Positions 55,712-64,000 of a DNA stretch of 64,000 bases are shown here, piece by piece; position 1 is the stretch's first letter, and every line of letters starts with the position of its first letter. The position numbers and the translations under genes were made by a program. A model generated the notes under the pieces. The model searched no databases. It was not told the origin of the DNA and saw only the letters and a list, made by a program, of their open reading frames with translations. Source of the DNA: Typha latifolia (lineage: Eukaryota; Streptophyta; Magnoliopsida; Poales; Typhaceae). The stretch is taken from contig CM034107.1 of assembly GCA_019914945.1 (NCBI GenBank), forward strand, positions 5,332,001 through 5,396,000. The letters are read 5' to 3'.

Positions 55712-57174
55712 ATGGATTTTCATAGAGATGGACAGTTCTTAACTATATCTTTAATTCTTGATAGAGAGAGTTATGGCTATTGGAAGAAAAGGATGAGAGC
55801 CTTTATGAAGTCAATAGATGAAAGCGTTTGATTGTCATAGTAAAAGTTTAGAGTGCATTAATGCACTTAGTAGACAACAAGCTTGTCGAAAAATCTGTTG
55901 AGTCTTGAGAGAAATCGACTATGAGAAAATTCGCTAGAATAGCAAGATTATAAATTTTATTTTTAGTTGTGCTTCATCGAATGAATTTTGTCAGATTTCT
56001 ACTTGCGAAATATCTAAGAATGCATGGGATATTCTTGAGACTACTCATAAGGGGACATTTGTAGTCAAGATATCTAAGCTACAACAAACTTTGAAGCCCT
56101 CCATATGAAGGAGAATGAGTCTTTTTATGAATTTTATGCAAAGCTCAGCGATATTGTGAATTCAAGTTTTAATTTAGGCGAAGAAATTCCTAAAAATAGA
56201 ATTGTCAGAAAAATTCTTAGATCCTTGCCTAAAAGTTTTCAAACCAAAGTCATTGCTATTAAAGAAAGTAAGGAGATAGACTCAATGAAAGTAGAATAAC
56301 TAGTAGGCAACTTGATCTTTGAGTCTTCTCATCAGAAATCTTGAAAATCTGAAGGTCTTGCCTTAACAACGATTAGATATGAAGATGAGGAGTCTAATAA
56401 GGATTAGACCCTAATGTCATGGATCTTTTCATGAAAAAATTTAAGAAACTTTCAAGGAAATCGAAAAGCCACGGTAACAAGCAAAGCCATAGAGAAGAAC
56501 ATATATTCTTGTGAATCCTCTGTTAATCCTTGTTCTAAATTCTTGTGAACCTTTTGTTAATTCTAGTTCTAAATTCTTATTATAAATGCCAAGGGTATGG
56601 TCACTTTGCTCATGAATGCCCAACTTGCCTTAAAAAAGGGCAAGACTTTGCAGGTCACTTGGGATGATTCTCGATCATGACAACTCTCAATCCAAAAAAA
56701 AAAAGTTTATATTACTTTCACTACTTCGTTATATCTAGAACTTTCTAATGATTCTTTAAGTATAGATGAATAGGATCCAAATATGACAGATTCTAAAATG
56801 ATTTAGAATTACAACAAGCATACAATGAGTTATATCAAGAGTCATATAAACTGAAAAGGATAAATGTAAAACTCTTAACCAAGTTGAAAGGAGCTGAATT
56901 TGAAAAGGAAAAGTTTAAAGACAAATACAAAGAAGAGCATGAACATTTAGTCAAGATAATGAATCAACTAAATGAACTAAATGAGAAACTAAAAGAAGGA
57001 GAACTAGAACGAGAACTTCTTACAAAAGAAGTGATTTTTTTAAAGGAAAAACAAAAATTGATGAAATTTTGGATGCCCAAATTAGGGGCAAAGATAAATA
57101 AGGTATTGGTTTTGCAGAAAATTCATCTAACATTAAAACTATTTTTGTATTTGAGAGTATCAAAAGAATGATTT
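55712..57174 (+). pseudogene. Gag relic of the old SIRE-like element
   Basis: Pieces of SIRE gag are recognisable: the MDFHRDG start, FYEFYAKLSDIVNSSFNLGE (56120-56180), a decayed zinc knuckle near 56580-56625 and an acidic coiled coil (56884-57060). Stops and frameshifts are dense, and divergence from SIRE-1 and SIRE-2 is far larger than between those two. Confidence 0.8.
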
Positions 57175-57280
57175 TAATGTTAGATTTGTGTATTTCATGT
57201 TAGATGTATTTTCTGCAAAATAAATCCTAAAATACACAAATGATCAACCAATCCAAAATAAAAATCTAAAACTAAAAATA

Positions 57281-57320
<40 letters not shown>

Positions 57321-58857
57321 CTAGGGAATATAATAAATAACTAAACTCTCCCTAGTTAGCATATCTCACTAAGGGATCAGTCAATAGCACCACATTAAAG
57401 GGGTGTCAAAAGATCTTTTTTCCTATTCCAAACTTATTTAGTTTTTAACCCATAATAAAAAATATGCTTGCGTATTTGGCAAAAATTATAATGTGTCCTA
57501 ATGTGTCCTTTTAACTACACAATGATGACAAATAAGAATAAATCTATTATTTTTTGCTTTACTAAGAGTTTTAATGTTTAGACTTTACCTTCTTTTTTTG
57601 CACATATCCTATGTCATAAGATTTCTTGGTACTCTGAGATACTTTACATTTTGCTTTCCTTAGTATTTCATGTTGTGTATTTCATGTTGATCATTTGTGT
57701 ATTTTAGGATTTATTTTGGTGTTTAATTATTTTGAGTTTCTCATTTTCATTTTTGCTTTTGATTATAGTTTGCTTTATTTAAAAACAAAATAATTGGAAA
57801 ATTAAATTTTTTGATGCTCTTATTGAATTAGAGTGACTCTTATGATATGAAGTCGTCTTCTTATAGAGTTATTGTTGAAGTCATAGTCACTTGTATTAAG
57901 ATTTAATATATTATCTCTAATTATTTTGTTTACTTTTAAATATAATTTATCATTTTTATGCTCATCCATTTTAGTTATTGTGATTCCTATTTTGTGTGAG
58001 CATCATCTCATAGAATGTTCTTTAGATATCTTACTCATTATGTTGATATTTATTATTTAGCATTTTGACTTAATTTCACCCTCTCAATATTTCTTCTTGT
58101 TAAAAGAACAATGACTATTACATGATTAGTGTAAAAGTCATCTTATAAATGCACCTCTGTATCATTCATACCTCATCTATATTTTCAATATAGTGTATTG
58201 CAAGAAAAGGGCTACCTAACTCGTGTGTGAAAGTTGTGATTGCACCAAAATAGTTATTTGATATAAAAAAATAAGTAAAGAAAATGAAAAAAAATATATT
58301 TTTGAATTGAAACATGAGATTGTTAACTATGTTTGGTTCAACTTTAGTTTAATGTCTCATTTTGATGTTTGATGTCTTAGAATTGCTTAATATTTTCATG
58401 TTTTACTAGAGCGAATTATTAAAATACAATAATTATATTTTTTGGATGACCAAATCGTTTAGTCTATAATTGATAAAAATATTTGTTCATCTATTACATC
58501 TTGACTTTATAATGAGCTTGACTTTTTTTCATAAGCCAATTTGAAATTCTTGAGTCTATCGACCAAAACTACTTGAATATGATATGTGAACTCAAATATT
58601 AAATCTTTTGATTTGTGAATTATTTTTTATTTTGAATACTTAGAATTTTGATTTGAGACTTAGAATAGTTTTATGCGTTTCTAGAATTTTTTGGATGAAA
58701 AGCGTGTAAAATAGACTATAATTTTGAGGGGAAGCATGAGTCCTTGAATGATTATATAAATCAAATAAAATTCTGAGTGACATTTGCTATCATATTTTAC
58801 TATTTTCTCCTTATAGTGATTATATTATTTATCAGTTTATGACAAAAAATGGGAGCC
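57175..58857 (+). other. Non-coding part of the old SIRE-like element
   Basis: AT-rich DNA corresponds to the 3' non-coding region of SIRE-1 after a deletion of the pol domains. It contains a TA microsatellite at about 57283-57319. An inverted repeat pair (57219-57252 and 57685-57718) may mark another insertion. A polypurine-like tract lies near 58841. Confidence 0.6.
57186..57720. repeat. Inverted repeat enclosing about 430 bases
   Basis: The 34 bases at 57219-57252 are the near-perfect reverse complement of 57685-57718 (shared word TAAATCCTAAAATACACAAA). A 15-base direct repeat (TGTGTATTTCATGTT) lies just outside or across the ends (about 57190 and 57673). The enclosed DNA includes the TA microsatellite and no ORF. 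Confidence 0.7.
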
Positions 58858-58900
58858 TACTATAGTAAGCATTTGACGCAGTCCTTTTGGTTCTCGTTTT

Positions 58901-59779
58901 TGTTACGAACTGAACTAATCTGATCCGCAACCATTCTGGACTCAACGAAACTCGTAACTTTCGAAGGGATCTACGAACAATCTAATCCACGGATCCTCCT
59001 GAATTTTGGATATGTTGTTGCTCTTGGAGAGGCTTTCCAATGAATTTAAGATCACAGGATTTGGACAATTAGATCTCAAGATATCGACCAAATAGTAGCT
59101 GAAGATCAATTAGATCCTAGCTTAATAACCCTCCAATGGCTAGATAGATATTAGGTTTACTCCTTGGTGTGAAGGGGGAGAAGTTATTGTAGAAGAGGGG
59201 GGGTGGGGGTGGGGGTTAGAAGCTGGAAAAGGTTGATCAAAGACTTGGGTGGTAGAAGAAGGGAGGTGGAAGAGGGCGCCAATGGCTAGAGACAAGTAGA
59301 GAAAGAGATAAAGGCCAAAGCCAATTCAATTATCCAAGATTTTTTTCTTTTTTTTCCAATTAGGTTTTCTCCACATATTTATAGAGGCTCACTCTAGGAA
59401 CCCAAATAACTAAATTAAAAACCTAATAAACCAACTAAACTAGTCTTCTCTATCTTCTTGGATTAACCCTTCGTTTTGCCACTTATCTTCTCGGATTAAC
59501 CCTTCATTTCGCTGCAGATAGATTCTGGATATGGAGAAGTCATGAATACCAAAGTTGTAGATCTGAAGGTTAGAGATCTTACACAACTTGTTTTTTTATT
59601 ATTTGGATATCTGTAAAATATTCTACAAATATTTTTTTCAAAACTGTGCAGAGTTGGATTTAGCTAATTAAATAAAATTCCAACCTACTAAGACTCTAAC
59701 TAAATCAAATAAGATAATTAGACTCAATCCAATGAGCCCAATCTCTCTTGATGTGATCTGATCTAACCCGCCCGCATCA
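58901..59779 (-). mobile_element. 3' LTR of a TGATGCG-family element
   Basis: The LTR is 879 bp on the minus strand, TGATGCGGGCGGG...TTCGTAACA. It is homologous throughout to 23587-24429. The purine-rich AGCCTAGTGGAT before it (59780 onward, minus sense) matches the tract of the short element at 52681-55028. No primer-binding site follows, so this is the 3' LTR; the rest of the element would lie to the right, cut by SIRE-2 at 59923. Confidence 0.8.
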
Positions 59780-60976
59780 ATCCACTAGGCTTCTGACCAC
59801 CTTGTCCTCAAGGTGTCTATGGTGGTTTCCAAACCTTATGTAGTTGCTTCACCAATTGTGCATCTTTTTCAGTTTGTCCATGCTCTTCCCATGATTGTCC
59901 TCCATGTTCCATGAGCATAATGTGTTAGGTTTTTATTTGTTGGCAATTGTGTACAAAATATTCTAAGTGTATTTTTTTTATGTATATGAGCTTTACACAA
60001 GTCTAGAATATCTCTGGTTTGAGAAATTGCAAGATTATTAGAGAAAAGCCGTCGAGTTCATACCGCGTTCACAAACGCATTCGAACGCGGGTACTGTGTT
60101 CACACAGACAGAGAGTCGCATTCACAAACGCGCTCAACGCGGCACCGCGCTCACACATGCATGCAGAGCCGCCACAAACGCGTTCGAACGCAGTACCGCG
60201 TCACACGATAGAGAGCCGCGCTCACAAACGCGTTCAAACGCGGAACCGCGCTCACACTGACCGAGAGCTGCGTTCACAAACGCGCCGAACGCAACTTGAA
60301 GAATTCAAGTTGTCGCGTCGAACGCACTCGGCCCGTTCGAACGCACTGAGTTCAAGTCAAACGCACCCGGCCACGTTTGAATGCACCAACGAAGTTTGAT
60401 AAAATTGGACTTTCGTGAGTACGATAAGACTTAGATTTGGCTCTATCTTGGAGATCATATATAAGGATTGTGATGCCCTATCTTGAGGGTGGTTGAAGAA
60501 GCATTATTGAAGGAGACTTCTTGAGGCTACATCGGTTCTTCAACTAACAAGGTTCCACTCATCTACAAAACCTAATCTTTCGTCTTAAGGGCTATCTAGA
60601 CAAAAGATCAATCTCGAGGGTTACTGAGGTTGGACTTCAATCACGAGAAGCAGTGAATCGTGGGTTCTAGCGAGCAAGACTGAGAGGAACAAAGTCGTTT
60701 GGATCGACGGGTTGTTTTGTGAGTCAGTCTTGTAACTGCTACTATTCTAGTGATTAGTTTTGATCCGAGTTTGGATCCGCGGTTTTTTCCCGTTTGAGTT
60801 TTTCCACGTTAAAATCTTATCGTTCATCTCTGCTTTCATTCTTAATATTTCTACGGACTTTTACTTAAGCGAACGAGTGATATCATTGCCTAGTATTTAG
60901 ATATATACTTGTGTCTAGGGTTTTTTCAATTGGTATCAGAGCAGGTTCTCTCACCTTTGAGAGAGATCAGATAGAC

Positions 60977-62843
60977 ATGGATTTTCATAGAGATGGACCA
61001 TCATCTATTAGACCTCCTATCCTAGATGGATCAAATTATAGATATTGGAAAGCTAGGATGAGAGCTTACTTGAAGTCTATAGATGAACGAGTATGGTTTG
61101 CCATTGTGAACGGTTGGAGTCCACCAATGTACATGGCGGATGATAAACTTGCTGATAAGCCGATAGAGTTATGGGATAGGTCAGAATATGAAAAAGTTGG
61201 ATGGAATAGCAAGGTAATAAATGCAATTTTTAGTTGTGTTTCCTCAGAAGAATTTAGAAGAATCTCTACTTGTGAGATAGTAAAAGAAGCTTGGACGATC
61301 TTAGAAACTACTCACGAAGGAACTATGGCTGTAAAACTTTCTAAACTTCAAAGGTTGACTATTAGTTTTGAAACTCTACGTATGGAGGAGAATGAGACAT
61401 TTGATGAGTTTTATGCAAAGCTGAGTGATACAGTCAACTCTAGTTTCAACCTAGGAGAGAAAATTCCTGAAAATAAAATTGTCCGTAAGATCCTTAGGTC
61501 TCTTCCAAAGAGATTTCAGGCGAAAGTTACAACTATGGAGGAAAGTAAGGACATTGATTCTATGAAAGTTGAACAATTAATAGGAAATCTATAAACATTT
61601 GAGTCCAGCCTTTCAAAACCGAGGAAGTCCAAAGGGATTGCCCTAGTTGAACAAAGTATAGAGGAGTCTGATGATGAATGTGATTTAGATGTTGAGATGT
61701 TGGCCATGTTCGTCAAAAGTTCAATAAATTCTTTCTAAGCCAAACAAATTGAATGCTGAAAAACTTAAGAAAAGCAAAGCATTTGTGAAAAAAAGAATAC
61801 TCATGAGTTCGAACACATGTGTGAGCAACAACGGTGTCAAACAGAAAAATAAGAATTCTGAGAATAAAGTTCGATGTTTTGAATATTCTGGTTTTGGACA
61901 CATAGCACAAGAATGCCCTAATCTCCTTAAGAAAAAGGGTAAAGCTATGAAAGTTACTTGGGATGACTCAGATGAATCTGATGATGATTCTGGAAAAGAC
62001 GAAGAAAACTTTATTGCTTTTGCCTCTTCTCTACTCAATATTGATTCCGTTATTGATACTGATAGTACAGATGATCGTGATATGTTACCAGTTGAAGAAG
62101 ATGAATCTGAAATACAAAAGGCATATAATGACCTGTACCTGTAGTCGTTTAAACTCAAGAAAAACAATCTTAGACTACATCAACAACTCAAGGTAATCGA
62201 ACTTGAAAGAATTCAATTTGAGAAGAAGTATAAATTGGAACTTGAATGTGTCAAAGACCTTTCTGAACAACTTGACAATGCAAAAAATAAAATGAAGGCT
62301 GATGAAATTGAACTAGAGCGACTGAATAAGGAAGTGATATTTCTAAAAGGGAAGAACAAACTTGACGAGATCCTAAAGGCTCAGATCTCTGGAAAAGACA
62401 GGTATGGTGTTGGATACACTAGTAATTCAAATAATAATAAAACTGTCTTCGTTTCTGTAGGTATACAAAAGGAAGAATATCTGAAGTCATCAACTGCATT
62501 TACAAAGCAATCCTGGATGAATGCTTCTAAACTGAAGGTGAATCTACAAAATGGTGAATCGTCAACGGCATCAAAGGTAAACTTTAGTCACACTCCTCGA
62601 CAAAAGGTGGGTAGAAAATGGTTTGTTCCGACATGCTATCATTGCGGCATTCTAGGGCATATTCGACCTCATTGCAATTTTTTGCAAAAACCTAGAACTG
62701 CTTTTATTTATGGGATAAAAATAAAGGCCATATGGATCAAGAAAAGTGATTTGAAATGTTATGTTGTGCATACAACTTTGAAAGCTTTAAATTCTAATTT
62801 GTGGTATTTAGACAGTGGGTGGCTCAAGACATATGTCGGGTGA
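60977..62843 (+). pseudogene. SIRE-2 gag and start of protease
   Basis: Gag starts MDFHRDG and is open to a TAA at 61592-61594, the same stop as in SIRE-1. After it come a one-base deletion at about 61715, a zinc knuckle with Tyr replacing the second Cys (CFEYSGFGHIAQEC), the coiled coil and an intact second knuckle (CYHCGILGHIRPHC). Protease begins WYLDSG but a frameshift follows at once (62816). This copy lacks the template-switch damage of SIRE-1. Confidence 0.85.
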
Positions 62844-64000
62844 CAAGTCGTTATTTTCTAATCTTGAAAAATATGAAGGGGGAGTTGTGACATTCGGAGA
62901 TGGTAATTCACCAAGGTAATAGGTAAATGAAAGGTAAGTTCTCAGGGGGTTCCTATTCTTGAAAATGTTTTTTATGTTAAGGGCTTGAAAGCAAATCTTC
63001 TAAGTATCACTAATTTTGTGATGAAGATTATGAGGTAAAATTCTCCAAAATGATTGTACTATTCTAGATCATAGTGGTAATGTTATATGTTATGGATCTA
63101 GAACATCCGATTATTGCTATGTTGTTGGAACATCACATAAACTAAAATGTAACAAAGGCTCTTTTGACATTGCAAATCTTTGGCATCAACGCCTTGGACA
63201 TGTGAATCACAAGGAATTATTTACTTTATCCAAATAAGAAGTGGTAAGAGGAATACCTAAGATGAAAGAAATGTTAAAAAGAGTGTGCGGTTCGTGTCAA
63301 ATTGAAAAACAAACTAGGATTTCACACAAGAAGTTAAATACAGCTACCATCGACCGTGTGCTCCAATTAGTTCACATGGACCTGATGGGTCCAACAAAAA
63401 TGGAAAGTCTTGGAGGTAAACGCTATATATTCTTAATGGTCGATGATTACTCCAGATATACCTGGGTTGCCTTTCTACGTGAGAAGTCTGAAACCTTTGA
63501 AGTTTTTAAATCACTATGCTTAAAATTGCGTAATGAAAATCTATTACCCTAGTTAGGATTCGTTTCGATCATGGTAGAGAATTTAAAAATGAAATTTTTT
63601 TCATATTTTGCGATTCTCTTAGTATTCAACATGAATTTTCAGCTCCTATAACTCCACAACAGAACGGGATTGTGGAAAGAAAGAACCGAGTTATGTAGGA
63701 AATGGCTAGGGTTATGCTTCACGCTAAAAAGGTTCCTCAAAGGTTTTGGGCAGAGGCAATCAATACAGCGGTACATGTGATAAATCGTGTTTATCTAAGA
63801 CCAAGTACAAAATTAACTGCACATGAAATCTAAAAAGGTAAGAAACCTAGTGTTAAATATTTTCGAGTTTTTGATAGTAAATTCTATATATTGCATGATC
63901 GAGAATATTTGACTTAATTTGATACTAGAAGTAATGAAGGCATCTTCTTAGGGTATTTGAATAATAGCAGAGCCTACAGAGTATTTAATTTTGACACTTC
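62844..64000 (+). pseudogene. SIRE-2 gag-pre-integrase and integrase, partial
   Basis: Gag-pre-integrase reads LWHQRLGHVN followed by CGSCQIEKQ (HHCC zinc-binding). The integrase core shows LVHMDLMGP (first Asp), MVDDYSRYTWV and, after stops and frameshifts, PQQNGIVERKNR with the catalytic Glu (about 63650-63690). It continues with INTAVHVINR and KPSVKYFRVF to the window end. Stops at about 63236, 63550 and 63697 show it is inactive. Confidence 0.85.

Larger units (their letters stand above)
52352..58857 (+). mobile_element. Old SIRE-like copia element, decayed
   Basis: The 5' LTR starts TGTTAAGTTTTATTTG at 52352, is interrupted by a short LTR element (52686-55023) and ends TAGTGTTTTCA at 55662; without the insertion it measures about 973 bp, like the other SIRE LTRs. 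A primer-binding-like ATTGGTAT follows. Gag starts MDFHRDG at 55712 and is heavily broken. A purine tract near 58841-58857 is where the 3' LTR should start, but that LTR is absent. Confidence 0.8.
59923..64000 (+). mobile_element. SIRE-like copia element SIRE-2, 5' part
   Basis: The 5' LTR (59923-60928, 1006 bp) has TGTTAGGT...TTTTTTCA ends, a TTCGAA array decayed by many small deletions, and a TATATAAG box at about 60458. A tRNA-Met primer-binding site is at 60929-60942. Gag, protease, gag-pre-integrase and integrase follow and run past the window end. It is inserted in DNA upstream of the minus-strand LTR at 58901-59779; the left target site would be TAATG. Confidence 0.88.

Noticed and set aside
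57283..57320. TATA box cluster
   Set aside because: It is a TA microsatellite inside a dead element with no transcript evidence.
1..64000. tRNA, rRNA or other structural RNA genes
   Set aside because: I saw only primer-binding sites that match tRNA 3' ends. No cloverleaf or conserved B box context was recognised by eye.

Overview
The window is nuclear DNA of a flowering plant. The host genes have introns and belong to plant families (STOP1-type zinc finger, GASA peptide, plant organelle mTERF), and most of the rest is LTR retrotransposons, a LINE relic and MITEs. A non-grass monocot is a guess only; the sequence does not fix the species.

Region 1 (1-34 kb) is gene-bearing. It opens with the 3' end and long LTR of a Ty3/gypsy element (1-2685). 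Five host genes follow: an mTERF-family protein (+, 3356-4479), a GASA/snakin cysteine-rich peptide (+, 6161-6973), a CCDC47/DUF1682 ER membrane protein (-, 8639-12005), TMEM18 (+, 20193-28609) and a STOP1/ART1-like C2H2 transcription factor (-, 31466-32989, with a 5'UTR intron). I spliced them by hand from GT-AG junctions that keep reading frame and family homology. Between and inside them lie a second long gypsy-type LTR (-), a decayed LINE (+), two copies of a hAT-type MITE with 8-bp target duplications (one in a CCDC47 intron, one in a TMEM18 intron), a Mutator-type MITE with a perfect 9-bp duplication, a hAT transposase relic and a single tRNA-Met-primed LTR. TMEM18 intron 1 is 6.4 kb because of these insertions.

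Region 2 (34-64 kb) is a nest of retrotransposons. A minus-strand gypsy (GB) is cut in its gag by a plus-strand gypsy (GA, 35266-50341) flanked by a perfect 5-bp duplication. GA is split by a minus-strand non-autonomous gypsy with tandem structure (M1, 36154-40229), and its reverse transcriptase is cut by a SIRE-like Ty1/copia element (SIRE-1, 42304-48183). To the right, an old SIRE-like element (52352-58857) holds a short non-autonomous LTR element (52686-55023) inside its 5' LTR. A third SIRE-like copy (SIRE-2, from 59923) runs off the window end and keeps integrase.

The most unusual signals are these. Palindromic CGTTCGAACG arrays lie upstream of the TATA box in LTRs of both copia and gypsy families; in SIRE-1 they form a regular 53-bp tandem. 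The LTR-end plus primer-binding-site module of M1 is triplicated with an exact 42-bp period. Two gypsy copies in opposite orientation lack integrase at the same place. M1 carries unrecognised cargo ORFs in place of pol. I see no gene system of a wholly new type. These retroelement features are the candidates for something undescribed.
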